64,000 nucleotides of DNA from Streptomyces nymphaeiformis (GCF_014203895.1 NZ_JACHJY010000002.1:186001-250000); one strand, 5' to 3'. Shown: positions 34,446-44,011, counted from the stretch's first letter. Notes: generated by a model not told the origin, from the sequence alone. Program-made: numbers and translations.

Positions 34446-35810
34446 TCAGGCGTACGTGAACACCCCGGCCATCCGGGTGTCCGGGTTGCTGCTCATCCCG
34501 ACGATCGCGCCGCCGTCGGCACGGTTCACGCGCGCGTGCGCGCCCGCGTAGCCGTCGTCGGTGAGGAAGAAGCCGAGCGCCGCGATCCAGTCCTCCACGG
34601 TCCCGGTCGCCGGGTCGTACACGGGCTCGGGACGCGGCACGACCCGCTCCTGCGCCACATAGCCGCCGCGCTCGACCGCGAGGTCCAGGGCCTTGGACCA
34701 CTCGGCGTCGGTGCACTCCCAGCCGACGAAGGTGTCCAGACCGCCGTACCCGGCCCCGGGCTTGAGGATCAGCCGTTCCCGCCGCTCCCGGCAGAGCTCG
34801 ACCAGCTCGACCAGCTCGGACGGCTGTACCGGCTCGCCGGGACCGGAGGCGCGCAGCGCCCGGCTCCACGGCAGCACCCGGTCGACCAGGGCCCGCTCGC
34901 CGGCGTCGAAGGCCCCGGCCGACCGCGGGTCGGACAGGAGGGCGAGCGCGCTCTTGTGGGAGTAGAGGCCGCTCTCCAGCGAGGTGAACAACACGGTCCT
35001 GCCCGCCTCGTGGGCGCGGAAGAACGGCTCCGCCACCGCCGGCCCCTCCGGATCGTCGAGCAGCTGGCTCGCCGCGAAGTTCCGGAGCACCAGGTCGAGC
35101 GGAGTGCCGTCCAGGGTGAGTTTTCCGTCGGCACGCGCGCGTACGTCGCCGATCTCGCCGATCCGCAGGTCGAGGCCCTGCTCGGCCATCGCCTCCTGGG
35201 TGGCGCGCATCAGCCGGCCGTACGGGCCGACGCCTCCGCGCCCCTCGATGAGGCCGATGACCGGTTCGGAGGAGCCGGACAGGGCGGGGCGGGCGCGGTC
35301 GCGCAGGACGGCGGCCGTCCGCGCGGCGATGTCCACGTGGCCGAGGCCGTGCTCGCGCGCGAAGGCGGCGAACTCGGGGACCCGCAGCAGCGCCTGGTCG
35401 AAGACGTCCATGTCGAGGCCGCCGACCTCGCTGCCGAGGTTGAACTCCAGGAGCTTGAACGCCGTGCCGTCGTGGTACGCGTCGGCACGACCCAGCTTGG
35501 CGGGGACGCCGGACCCGGCCCGGCGGAGCAGCGCCACCAGCGCCGGTTCGAGCCCGATCGCCGCCGCGTACCGCTCGACGTCCCCGTCGAAGAGCCGCTC
35601 CGGCAGCGAGAGCAGGAGGCCGAACAGTCCCTCCAGGTCCCGCGCGAACGCGGCCGTCTCCGAGGCGGGGACGAACCAGGGCCGGGGCAGCAGGTGCGGG
35701 CGCCACGCCTCCTCGAAGGCCGGAGGCAGCTCGGCCCGCGCGACGGCCGTCGCCAGGCCGCCGTCCCCGCGCAGGCACTCGTCCGTGTATATCCGGCTCA
35801 GTTCGGTCAT
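34446..35810 (-). CDS. ATP-grasp-fold protein resembling glutathionylspermidine-synthase-type ligases
   Basis: 454 aa from ATG 35810. ATP-grasp-like elements are visible: FKLLEFNLGSEVGGLD, ESGLYSHKSALALLSDPR, RLILKPGAGYGGLDTFVG and YVAQERVVPRPEPVYD. The order suits the circularly permuted ATP-grasp group that joins a carboxylate to an amine. No partner gene for peptide or siderophore ligation adjoins it. It converges with the DUF4232 gene 15 bp away. The function is inferred only from the fold. Confidence 0.7.
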   Translation of the reverse strand: MTELSRIYTDECLRGDGGLATAVARAELPPAFEEAWRPHLLPRPWFVPASETAAFARDLEGLFGLLLSLPERLFDGDVERYAAAIGLEPALVALLRRAGSGVPAKLGRADAYHDGTAFKLLEFNLGSEVGGLDMDVFDQALLRVPEFAAFAREHGLGHVDIAARTAAVLRDRARPALSGSSEPVIGLIEGRGGVGPYGRLMRATQEAMAEQGLDLRIGEIGDVRARADGKLTLDGTPLDLVLRNFAASQLLDDPEGPAVAEPFFRAHEAGRTVLFTSLESGLYSHKSALALLSDPRSAGAFDAGERALVDRVLPWSRALRASGPGEPVQPSELVELVELCRERRERLILKPGAGYGGLDTFVGWECTDAEWSKALDLAVERGGYVAQERVVPRPEPVYDPATGTVEDWIAALGFFLTDDGYAGAHARVNRADGGAIVGMSSNPDTRMAGVFTYA

Positions 35811-35872
35811 CGGTGTCGCTCGCCTCTCGTCGAAGAGATCGGGTCCGTGCTCCGAGCGGCGAGCAGGGTACC

Positions 35873-38800
35873 TCAGTAGCCGACGCGCACCTCCGTGACC
35901 GCGTGACGGTCCGTCAAACCGCCGGTGCCACCGGAGAATCCGACCAGGACGTTGTTGGGGAGCGTCAGCGCCACGTCGATGACCTGGGTGCCGTCGACCA
36001 GGACGACGAGGCGGCCGGCGCCGGTGACGTTCACGTCGATCACATGGCTGCCCGTACGCAGCGCGGGCACGGCCGTCGAGGTGGCCGCGTACTGGAGGGT
36101 GGTGCCCGAGCCGCCGGTCGCGACGCCCACGAAGTTCGACGACGGCTCCCCGGCGTTGCGGTACGTGTCCAGGGTGACCGCCACGCCGGGCAGGCCGGCG
36201 AAGCCCAGGCCGCCGCCCCCGCCGCCGAGGGCGGTGGGCGTCGCACGGGACGCGTCGAGGAGCATGAGCGCGAGCCCGTCGGCGCCGGTGCCGCCCGAGA
36301 GGGTGGCGGTGAAGCGGGCCCGCAGCCGCGCGGACGGCACCGCGGTGGCCTGGACCGCCGAGCCCTTCAGATAGGCCTGGGCCGGGGTCAGGACGAGCGT
36401 GGTGCCCGAGAGGGCCGCGCTGCCGTTGTACGTCCAGCCGTTGGGGCCCGGCGGCGGCACGGCGTACGAGGAGGCGGTGATCGTCGCGCCCCGCACGGCG
36501 TGGATGTCGGTGATGCTGCCCGTCCCGCCGGTGAAGGCGAGCAGGGCGGTCGGGGTGAGCGAGGCGACCGTCGTCCGCAGCCGCTGGGTGCCGTCCACGG
36601 AGACCGTGACCGTCTTGCCAGCGACCGAGACGGCGACCGTGTGCGTGCCCGACCGCAGGTTCGGCACGTTCGTCGTCGTCGACGCGTACGTGAGGGCCGA
36701 GCCGCTGCCCCCGGTGGCGATGCCGACGAAGTTGGCGGACGGATCACCCGCGTTCTTGAACGTGTCGAAGGCGACGGCCACGCCCGGGAGGCCGGTGTAC
36801 CCGAGGCCGCCGCCGACCCCGCCGAGCGCGGACGGCGTGGTCCGCGCCGGGTCGAGCAGCGAGAACGTCATGCCGTCGGCGCCGGTGCCGCCGCCGATCA
36901 CCGTGGTGAACGAGGCCTTGAGACCGTCCGTCAGGACGGGCACGGGCCAGACCGCGGAACCGCGCTGCGAGGCGCTCGCCTGGGTCACCTGGAGGTCGTT
37001 GCCGGAGATCCGCGCGGAGCCGTTCAGCTTCCAGCCGCCCGCGCCGGGCGTGGGGACGGTGACCGTGGTCCCGGCGACACCCGAGCCGGTCAGGGCCTCG
37101 TTGTGGGAACCGCTCCCGTCGTCGGAGGTCAGCTCGTACGCGGCCGTCACCGCGCCGATGGACGTGGGGGAGAAGGTGACGGCCTGGTGGACCACGTCGT
37201 CCGGGCCGAGGACCTGGCCCTCGCTGATCGGATTCGTGACCTGGAAGGGGGCCGCCGGAGGCTTCGCCTTGGTGATGGTGAGAGGGATGTTGCCGGTGTT
37301 GCTGATGTCGAAGGTCTTCGTCACGGACTCGCCGACCTTCACCTGGCCGAAGGCCGTCGAGGTCGGGGTGATCGTGAGCTGCGCCTCACCCGTCACGGCG
37401 GTGCCGCTCAGAGCCACGGACACCGTGCCGTTCGTGCTGCCGACGGCGAGCGTCCCGGTGTCCTGGGCGGCTGCCGTCGGCGCGTACGCCACCTGCACGG
37501 TGACGGACTGCCGCGGCGGGACGACCGTGCCGGCGGCCGGCGGGTCGGACACGGTGAAGGGGCTGGACGGCAGGGAGACCGAGGAGATCGTCTCGTCGGC
37601 CGTCCCCGTGTTCGTGAACGTCACGCCGAGCGTCTTCCGCGTCGTCGTGGCCACCGTCCCGAAGTCGAGGGCCGCCGGGGTCGCGAGGAGGCCCGGCCGG
37701 GTCCCGTACCCGGTGAGACCGAGCGCGCTGTCGCCGAGATCGGTGGCGAAGGTCAGGGACGAGGTGTCGGGCCCCGGCGAGGTCGGCGAGAACGACACCT
37801 GGACCGTATGGGTGTCGCCCGTCCGCAGCGTACGGGGCAGCCCCGCCGACGACGCCGAGAACGCGCTGCCCGCCGGCGTGCTCACCCCCGTGATCGTCAC
37901 GTCCCGCGTCGCCGTGACGGTGGCCGTCGCCGTCCCCGTCGACCCGACCGCGACCTCGCCGGCGTCCACCGGAGCACCCGTCAGAGCGGCGTTGGCGGGA
38001 CGGCCGAAGGCCATCACCTTCCCGTCCCGCGTCCCCACGTACACCCGACCGCCATCGGTGGCCGGCACCGAGAACTTCGAGGCCGTGCCGATCGGTGCCG
38101 ACCAGCGCAGCCGCATCGCCCCGCTCACGGGCACCGCGTCGTACGCGCGCAGCTGCCCGTTGGCACCGTTGGCCCCGTCCGACGCGACGGCCCACACCAG
38201 CGCCGTACCCGGATTCGTCCCCGTGGACGTCACCACGGGAGAACCCGAGGTGTAGCCGAACGTCTGGGTGCTGCTGCCCGTGTTGGTGAGCCCGGGCAGC
38301 CCCGAGCCGGTGAGCCCGTACGCGAACGCCCGCAGCGGCCCCCGGCTGCCGATCGTGTACACGTAACCGCCCTGCCCGCCGTACACCGCGGGATGCCCCC
38401 AGACGCCCTCGTACGGACCGAAGGTGCCCAGCACCTTGTCCGTGCCGCCGGGGCCCTGGCTCCGGCCGCCGAGGTCGTCCCGGTCGAGCAGGAACAGCCG
38501 TCCGTCCTTGCCGATCTGGACGAGGAGCCGCGGATACCGGCTGGTCCCGAAGAGCGGCTCGGGGAGCGCGACCGGGCCGCCCGAGCCGAGGTCGGTGTCG
38601 TTCTGGTCGAGCACCGGCGCGTCGGACGGGCTGAAGAAGTCCTGCGCCGACATCGTGCCGTCGCTGTTCACCCCGAGCCGGACCACCGACTCCGCGAGCT
38701 GCCCCGGCGGCTGGTTGCCGGGGCCGGGCGCGGGGGAGACCCCGTTGCCCGTCGAGAACACGATCCGGCCGGGACCGTCGGAGACCAGACCGCCCCCGCT

Positions 38801-39625
38801 CATCCAGATCCCCGCCATGCCGTTGGCGGAGGAGTCCTCGGTGGCCCAGAGCGTCGTCTTCCGGGTCGACGTGTTCACACCCATGACGTAGCCCACGTAC
38901 GGGCCGCGGTCGCAGTGCGAGGCGAACGCCGCGTACACCGAACCGCCCATCAGGAGCAGCCCCGGCCGCTGCGCCGCGGTGTACGGGTTGAACGCCCGGC
39001 CCGGATCGTTCACCGGCGCGCCCGCCACCTTCACGGGCCAGCCGGCGCGCTCGGCGCCCGTCGCCGGGTCGAGCGCGTGCACGTACCAGTTGGGATGCTG
39101 GGCGTCGGCGCCGTCGTTCACCTTGGCCGTGAGGTACACGGCGTTGCTCGCCGGGTCGTACACCGGCGTCGAGGTGACCCCGATGTTCGGCACCAGGTCA
39201 CCGCAGTTGATGGTGGCGGCGGGCCAGGGGGCGCCGAAGTCCTTCGTCCAGCCGATCGCGCCGGTGGCGGCGTCGATCCCGTACACCTTGTTGTTCTCGG
39301 TGGCCGCGACCAGGGTGCGCCCCACGACCAGCGGCTGCGCGTAGACCTGGCCGTCGACGCTCGTGGAGAACTGCAGGCCGAAGTCCGAACTGGACACCTG
39401 GTCGGGCGCGAGCCCCGGCTCGTCCCGGTCCCAGCCGGTGCGCAGATCGTCCTGGGAGATCGTCGTCTGGTCCGCGGAGGGCGCCAGGGGGAGCGCGGCG
39501 GCGACGGCGGCGTCCGGTGGCCCGGGATCGGCGGGGACCGCGGTCCCCGCGGCCGTCCCCCCGAGGAGGCCCACCGTGAGCGACATCGTCATCAGTCGGG
39601 CGATCGCCCTGCGTCGGCCGGCCAT
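35873..39625 (-). CDS. Large exported protein: PQQ-like propeller, ASH/HYDIN repeats and two L-type lectin-like domains
   Basis: 1250 aa from ATG 39625 (GGGGGAG nearby); ATG 39649 would add 8 residues. A signal peptide of about 40 residues is followed by a quinoprotein-like propeller (about 50-560; PLVVGRTLVAATENNKVYGIDAATG, RVYVGTRDGKVMAFG). About three ASH-type domains follow (560-880; DFGTVATTTRKTLGVTFTNTGTADETI). Two copies of a legume-lectin-like domain end the protein (GGGLGYTGLPGVAVAFDTFKNAGDPSANFVGIATGG, and again GGGLGFAGLPGVAVTLDTYRNAGEPSSNFVGVATGG). The likely role is surface binding of glycans. No cell-wall anchor motif is seen at the C-terminus. It is divergent from a polysaccharide lyase. 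Confidence 0.85.
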   Translation of the reverse strand: MAGRRRAIARLMTMSLTVGLLGGTAAGTAVPADPGPPDAAVAAALPLAPSADQTTISQDDLRTGWDRDEPGLAPDQVSSSDFGLQFSTSVDGQVYAQPLVVGRTLVAATENNKVYGIDAATGAIGWTKDFGAPWPAATINCGDLVPNIGVTSTPVYDPASNAVYLTAKVNDGADAQHPNWYVHALDPATGAERAGWPVKVAGAPVNDPGRAFNPYTAAQRPGLLLMGGSVYAAFASHCDRGPYVGYVMGVNTSTRKTTLWATEDSSANGMAGIWMSGGGLVSDGPGRIVFSTGNGVSPAPGPGNQPPGQLAESVVRLGVNSDGTMSAQDFFSPSDAPVLDQNDTDLGSGGPVALPEPLFGTSRYPRLLVQIGKDGRLFLLDRDDLGGRSQGPGGTDKVLGTFGPYEGVWGHPAVYGGQGGYVYTIGSRGPLRAFAYGLTGSGLPGLTNTGSSTQTFGYTSGSPVVTSTGTNPGTALVWAVASDGANGANGQLRAYDAVPVSGAMRLRWSAPIGTASKFSVPATDGGRVYVGTRDGKVMAFGRPANAALTGAPVDAGEVAVGSTGTATATVTATRDVTITGVSTPAGSAFSASSAGLPRTLRTGDTHTVQVSFSPTSPGPDTSSLTFATDLGDSALGLTGYGTRPGLLATPAALDFGTVATTTRKTLGVTFTNTGTADETISSVSLPSSPFTVSDPPAAGTVVPPRQSVTVQVAYAPTAAAQDTGTLAVGSTNGTVSVALSGTAVTGEAQLTITPTSTAFGQVKVGESVTKTFDISNTGNIPLTITKAKPPAAPFQVTNPISEGQVLGPDDVVHQAVTFSPTSIGAVTAAYELTSDDGSGSHNEALTGSGVAGTTVTVPTPGAGGWKLNGSARISGNDLQVTQASASQRGSAVWPVPVLTDGLKASFTTVIGGGTGADGMTFSLLDPARTTPSALGGVGGGLGYTGLPGVAVAFDTFKNAGDPSANFVGIATGGSGSALTYASTTTNVPNLRSGTHTVAVSVAGKTVTVSVDGTQRLRTTVASLTPTALLAFTGGTGSITDIHAVRGATITASSYAVPPPGPNGWTYNGSAALSGTTLVLTPAQAYLKGSAVQATAVPSARLRARFTATLSGGTGADGLALMLLDASRATPTALGGGGGGLGFAGLPGVAVTLDTYRNAGEPSSNFVGVATGGSGTTLQYAATSTAVPALRTGSHVIDVNVTGAGRLVVLVDGTQVIDVALTLPNNVLVGFSGGTGGLTDRHAVTEVRVGY

Positions 39626-40174
39626 CTCTCCCCCTTCAGGTGGGCGCACGAGGACGAAGACCGGGACGCTCCGCCGGCCTCATCGTGAACCGGCCGTCTC
39701 GCGCGAACGCCATGATGTCCGGTTCCGCCGCGCAGGTCCACCCGATCGGAGGGCGGCCCGAACGGTCTCCCGACGGTCCGTCACGTCCGGGGGCGTTAGC
39801 GGAACGTGAGCGAGACGTGAGCGGCGCTCGGCAAGGTGGTGCGTGTCGGCAGGCCAGGGAGGCGTGACCACCCGCCCGGGAGTCCTGCCGACGCGTTCCG
39901 AGGCACAGACCGGAACGCGCAGCACCGAGGCGGGCGCCGTTGCGGCCGTCGTCCTGACGGGAGCCGTCGTGGGGGTGGCACCGGCCGGGACACGTCCGGG
40001 CCGCCGGGGAGGCGGCCGTCCGAACCGGCCCTGACCGGTCGGGGCACGGGACGGGCCGTGGGGGCCCGCCCAGCGCCCCGGCGGGCCAGGGCCCCTCGGC
40101 GTCCCCGGGCCAGGACGACCTCCCTGGTGCCAGGACCACCCAGAACGACGACCACCCCACCTCCAGGAGGCATC
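39626..40174. other. 549-bp intergenic region between divergent exported-protein genes
   Basis: No convincing gene is seen; the short frames here have poor codon bias and no ribosome sites. The region should carry both promoters. A direct repeat acgtgagc occurs twice near 39805-39825. Only the end (CCAGGAGG) is clearly functional, as the ribosome site of the PL6-like gene. Confidence 0.6.
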
Positions 40175-41593
40175 ATGCGACGACGTACCTTCCTCAAGGG
40201 CTCGCTGCTGGGCGCGGCGGCCGCCGCGGTCCCGCTCGACACCCTGCTCGCCACCGGCGCCTCGGCGGCCGAACCGGCGCCGGTCACCTCGCTGAGCGCG
40301 CTGCAGAGCGCGATCGACCGGGCGGTCCCCGGCGACCGGATCGTCGTCGCCGACGGCACGTACACCGTCCCCTCGGGCGGCGCCATCGACGTCTCGGGGC
40401 GCAGCGGCATCACGATCGTCTCGCAGACCCGCGGCGGCGCCGTCCTCCAGGGCGAGCGCAGCTTCGTCCTCGACGGCGCGAGCGCGGTCACCATCAGCGG
40501 ATTCGCCCTCCGGCAGAGCGGCACCCTGGAGATCCCGGCCGGCACCACGGGCATCCGGCTGACCCGTAACGACATCCGGTTCGCGGACGTGGACGGCCTC
40601 GACTGGGTCCTCGTGGAGGGCGACGACGCCAAGATCGACCGGAACCACTTCCACGACCGCACCACCCAGGGCATCTTCCTCGTCGTCGACGGCCCCGGCA
40701 CGACCGCCATCGCCCAGCGCCTCCACGTCTTCAAGAACCACTTCTCCGACCACCGTTACGCGGGCGCCAACGGCGGCGAGTCGATCCGGCTCGGCGTCAG
40801 CAGCCGCGCCCTGTCCGACGCCGACGCGACCGTGGAGTACAACCTCTTCGAGCGGTGCGACGGAGACCCCGAGGCCATCTCGGTGAAGTCCTCCGGCAAC
40901 ACCATCCGGTACAACACGGTCCGCGACAGCCAGGGCGGCATCGTGCTCCGCCACGGCAACGGCTCCACCGTCGACGGCAACTGGCTGCTCGGCGGCAAGG
41001 AGGGCATCCGCCTCTACGGCAACGACCACCTCGTCGTCAACAACCACCTCGCCGGCCTCACCGGCCGCGCCCTGGTGATCGGCAGCGGCACCACGCGTGA
41101 CCACCACGAGGGCGAGACCACCGAGGAGCGGCGCGGCAACGACGCCTGCGACCGCGCGGTGATCGTGCACAACACCCTGCGCGCCAACAAGAGTTCCCTC
41201 TCCGGCGAGACCCGCGCCTACGAGCCGCGTGACGTGGTCGTGGCCGACAACCTCCTCGTCGGGGACAGCGGCAGCCTCGTCGCGATGGGGGCGACCACCG
41301 GCTTCACCTGGCAGAGCAACATCCTGTGGGGCGCGGCCTCCAACGGCACGATCCCCGCAGGCGGTTACACCCGCGTCGACCCGCGCCTCGTGCCCTCGTC
41401 CGACGGAATCCTCCGCCTCGCGGCCGACAGCCCCGCGATCGGCGCCGCGACGCTCACCACGACCCCGGTCCCCGAGGACATCGACGGCCACGTCCGCGGC
41501 ACGGCCCGGGACATCGGCGCCGACGAGTACTCGACCCTGCCCCCGGTCCGCCGCCCCCTCACCCCCACGGACGTGGGCCCGAACGCCTCCTGA
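40175..41593 (+). CDS. Tat-exported right-handed beta-helix polysaccharide lyase (PL6-like)
   Basis: 472 aa from ATG 40175, six nt after AGGAGG. The Tat signal is MRRRTFLKGSLLGAAAAA with cleavage near ATGASAAEP. The body is a parallel beta-helix with the pattern of chondroitinase-B/alginate-lyase (PL6) proteins: LSALQSAIDRAVPGDRIVVADGTY, then NHFSDHRYAGANGGESIRLG and FERCDGDPEAISVKSSGNTIRYNT. PL6 enzymes cut uronate-containing polymers by beta-elimination using calcium. It is divergent from the lectin-like giant protein, and the two may act on the same glycan. Confidence 0.88.
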   Translation: MRRRTFLKGSLLGAAAAAVPLDTLLATGASAAEPAPVTSLSALQSAIDRAVPGDRIVVADGTYTVPSGGAIDVSGRSGITIVSQTRGGAVLQGERSFVLDGASAVTISGFALRQSGTLEIPAGTTGIRLTRNDIRFADVDGLDWVLVEGDDAKIDRNHFHDRTTQGIFLVVDGPGTTAIAQRLHVFKNHFSDHRYAGANGGESIRLGVSSRALSDADATVEYNLFERCDGDPEAISVKSSGNTIRYNTVRDSQGGIVLRHGNGSTVDGNWLLGGKEGIRLYGNDHLVVNNHLAGLTGRALVIGSGTTRDHHEGETTEERRGNDACDRAVIVHNTLRANKSSLSGETRAYEPRDVVVADNLLVGDSGSLVAMGATTGFTWQSNILWGAASNGTIPAGGYTRVDPRLVPSSDGILRLAADSPAIGAATLTTTPVPEDIDGHVRGTARDIGADEYSTLPPVRRPLTPTDVGPNAS

Positions 41594-41612
41594 CCCCTAG
41601 GGCCTGTCCGGC

Positions 41613-42357
41613 TGTATTGATCACGAGCGTTGTTGACACGGCCGTGGTCTTGAACATGGCGAAGACCTCCGGTGTGGTGGGAGCCGTCTAGGAACTCACC
41701 GCCCGGAGGTCTTCGTGGCCCACCGTAATGCCCGGCTGACCGGCTTCGGTAGGAGACTGCTGGTCGAACGCGTCTGCGACCTGCGACGGAGCCGCAAGCT
41801 CGGCCCGGCCCGGATCGGCCCGATCCTGGGCCTGCCCGCCTCCACCGTGCACCGGATCCTGACCCGCCACCGGCTCAACCGGCTCGCCTGGCCGGACCGG
41901 CCGACCGGCACGGTGATCCGCCGCTACGAACGCGACCGTCCCGGCGAGCTGATCCACGTGGACGTGAAGAAGCTCGGCCGGATCCCCGACGGCGGCGGCC
42001 ACAGGACCCTGGGCCGCCAGGCCGGCCGGGCCACCCGCAGCAACATGGGCTTCGACTACATCCACTCCGCCGTCGACGACCACTCCCGTCCGGCCTACAG
42101 CGAGATCCACGGCGACGAGAAGGTCGCGACCTGCGCGGGCTTCCTGATCCGCGCGGCCGCGTTCTTCCACTCCCAGGGCATCGACCGGATCGAGCGGGTC
42201 TTGACCGACAACGCCTGGGCCTACCGCAAGGGCCTGGCCTGGAAGGCCGCCCTGGCCGGCCTCGGCGCCACGGGCAAACTCACCCGCGCCTACCGGCCGC
42301 AGACCAACGGCAAGGTCGAACGCTTCACCCGCGTCAACAACGCTGCAGGTCAATACA
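41613..42357 (+). mobile_element. IS481-type insertion element, internally deleted but with both terminal repeats
   Basis: The ends form 25-bp inverted repeats (41613-41637 and 42333-42357) identical at 21 of 25 positions, starting TGTATTGA and ending AGCGTTGTTGAC. Total length is 745 bp, against about 1 kb for typical IS481 members, because the 3' part of the transposase gene is missing right up to the right-hand repeat. CCTAG occurs immediately right of the element and also 12 bp left of it. No direct target duplication abuts the repeats. It lies between the PL6-like gene and the DoxX-like gene. Confidence 0.8.
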
Positions 42358-42362
42358 CCTAG
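41715..42362 (+). pseudogene. Truncated IS481-family transposase
   Basis: 215 aa from GTG 41715 behind GGAGG; full-length relatives have about 310-330 aa. The N-terminal HTH (RIGPILGLPASTVHRILTRHRLNR) and the rve catalytic core are intact, including all three acidic residues: Asp in LIHVDVKK, Asp in VLTDNAWAYR and Glu in NGKVERF. The reading then runs into the terminal repeat (RVNNAAGQYT) and stops at TAG 42360-42362. The missing C-terminal third suggests that it cannot move by itself. Confidence 0.85.
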
Positions 42363-42709
42363 CGCGTCGCGGCGAGGGCGAGGGAGCCGGTCGCCAGGGC
42401 CAGGAACACGGCCGGGAAGGCGATGTTGTGGAGGACGCGGGTCCGGACGTGCACCGCGACCGCGCCGAGGAAGAACAGGACCAGTCCGACGGCGGCCGCG
42501 AGGCCGATGGGACGGGCGCCCAGGAGGCCGAGCAGAAGCCCTGCGGCGCCCGCGGCCTTCAAGGCCGCGAGCCAGGGGATCCAGCGTTCGGGCACGCCCA
42601 CCTCGGCCGAGTTGGCGAGGACGAAGCGGGCCCGGGCGAAGTCCGCGGCGGCGATGCCGGCGTTGGCGGCGGCGGTGAGGAGGGTGACCGAGGCGTAGGT
42701 GAGGGACAT
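42359..42709 (-). CDS. DoxX-family membrane protein
   Basis: 116 aa from ATG 42709. Four hydrophobic helices are seen (LLTAAANAGIAAADFARA; WIPWLAALKAAGAAGLLLGLLG; IGLAAAVGLVLFFLGAVAVHVRTR; NIAFPAVFLALATGSLALA), in the order of DoxX-like proteins. It is divergent from a LysR gene that probably controls it. Its TAG stop overlaps the edge of the IS element, so the last residues could have been altered by the insertion. Confidence 0.85.
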   Translation of the reverse strand: MSLTYASVTLLTAAANAGIAAADFARARFVLANSAEVGVPERWIPWLAALKAAGAAGLLLGLLGARPIGLAAAVGLVLFFLGAVAVHVRTRVLHNIAFPAVFLALATGSLALAATR

Positions 42710-42745
42710 GTCCTCAAGGCTCCCCACGCGCGGTCTTGGCGTCCA

Positions 42746-42755
42746 ATGCCGGCAT
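42746..42755. promoter_or_regulatory. LysR-type operator candidate
   Basis: The palindrome ATGCCGGCAT lies midway between the divergent DoxX-like and LysR starts, about 16 bp before the LysR ATG. The gap is only 61 bp, so a protein bound here would affect both genes. Confidence 0.45.
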
Positions 42756-42770
42756 CCATAACCTGGCGGC

Positions 42771-43688
42771 ATGGATGTGGACACCCGGCTCCTGCGGTAC
42801 TTCGTCGCCGTCGCGGAGGAAGGCAGCCTCACGCGCGCGGCGGAGCGGCTGTACGTCTCGCAGCCCGCGCTGACCAAGCAGATCAAGCACCTGGAGGCGC
42901 AGCTCGGCGCCCGGCTCTTCACCCGCTCCAAGGCCGGGATGACCCTCACCGAACCCGGCCGGGTGCTCGCGGAGCGGGCGCCCCGGCTGCTTGCGGACCT
43001 GGGCCGTGCGCTCCAGGAGGTGAAGGCAGCCGTGGGCCGGGAGGAACGGGTCCTGCGCGTGGGCTACCTGGCGAGCGCGGCCAACGAGTCCACCCGTCCC
43101 ATCGTCGAGGAGTTCACGCGCCGCAGACCCGACTGGCGGGTGGCGATGCGGCAGGCGGCCTGGTCCGACCCCACGGCCGGACTCGCCGCCGGGGACGTCG
43201 ACGTCGCCCTCGTACGGCTGCCCTTCCCCGGCCAGGAGCACCTGCGGGTGGACGTCCTGCTGACCGAACCCCGCTGGGTCGCGCTCCCCGCCGACCACCG
43301 GCTCGCCGGCCGCGAGACGATCGCGTTCGAGGAGCTCCTGGACGAGCCGTTCGTCGCCGCCCCGGCCGAGACGGGCGCCTGGCGGGACTTCTGGCTCGCC
43401 GCCGACGCGCGCGGCGGCCGGCCCGCCCGCATCGGGGCCGTCGTCGACCAGCCCGACGACTGGCTCAGCGCGATCGACCAGGGCCAGGGCGTCGCCCTCG
43501 CCCCGGAGTCGGCCGCCCGCTTCTACGCCCGCCCGGGCGTCGTCTACCGACCCGTCACCGGCATCGGACCGACCCGCGTCGGCGTCGCCCGCACCCCCGC
43601 CGCCGACACGGACCCGGTCGTACGGGACTTCGTCCGCTGCTGCACGCACATCCGGGACGCGGACACGGGTCAGTCCCACACCTGGTAG
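42771..43688 (+). CDS. LysR-family regulator
   Basis: 305 aa from ATG 42771. The HTH is textbook (LLRYFVAVAEEGSLTRAAERLYVSQPALTKQIKHLEAQLGARLFTRSKAGMTLTEPG), followed by a two-lobed effector domain (RVGYLASAANESTRPIVEEFTRR). It is divergent from the DoxX-like gene. Its 3' end overlaps the convergent small secreted-protein gene by 19 bp. Confidence 0.93.
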   Translation: MDVDTRLLRYFVAVAEEGSLTRAAERLYVSQPALTKQIKHLEAQLGARLFTRSKAGMTLTEPGRVLAERAPRLLADLGRALQEVKAAVGREERVLRVGYLASAANESTRPIVEEFTRRRPDWRVAMRQAAWSDPTAGLAAGDVDVALVRLPFPGQEHLRVDVLLTEPRWVALPADHRLAGRETIAFEELLDEPFVAAPAETGAWRDFWLAADARGGRPARIGAVVDQPDDWLSAIDQGQGVALAPESAARFYARPGVVYRPVTGIGPTRVGVARTPAADTDPVVRDFVRCCTHIRDADTGQSHTW

Positions 43689-44011
43689 TAGTCGCTGGAC
43701 CAGTTCGCGGGGACGGTGAAGCCGAAGTCGTACAGCTCTCCCGAGCAGCCGGAGCGCGCGTAGCCGGTGACGGCGACGGTTCCCTTCCACCACCAACCGG
43801 ACAGGTAGTTGTCGGTCGCGGGGGTGTCGAAGCAGTGGCTGACCGGCTGACCGTCCTGGTTGTGGCCCGAGATCAGGACCGAGTAGGTGTCACCGCGGTC
43901 GTCGCTGAAGAGGATCTGCTGGCCGTCGGTGCCCGCGGAGGCGGGTGAGGCCGCGAAGGCGAGGGCGGCCAGGGCCCCCGCCACGGAGAGGGCGGAACGG
44001 ATCTTTGACAT
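43670..44011 (-). CDS. Small secreted protein of unknown function
   Basis: 113 aa from ATG 44011. A Sec signal peptide (SALSVAGALAALAFAASPASAG) gives a mature protein of about 87 residues rich in Trp/Tyr, with two cysteines (SHCFDTP and RSGCSGEL) that could form a disulfide. It ends SSDYYQVWD. No family is recognised. No strong ribosome site is seen. Confidence 0.75.
   Translation of the reverse strand: MSKIRSALSVAGALAALAFAASPASAGTDGQQILFSDDRGDTYSVLISGHNQDGQPVSHCFDTPATDNYLSGWWWKGTVAVTGYARSGCSGELYDFGFTVPANWSSDYYQVWD

Noticed and set aside
35813..39688. 1291-aa plus-strand reading frame over the propeller/lectin gene
   Set aside because: The opposite strand has a signal peptide, repeated lectin domains and a ribosome site; this frame is Arg/Gly-rich noise.
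39843..40034. 63-aa plus-strand frame in the gap before the PL6-like gene
   Set aside because: No ribosome site, Arg/Gly-rich composition and no signal or motif; more likely promoter DNA.
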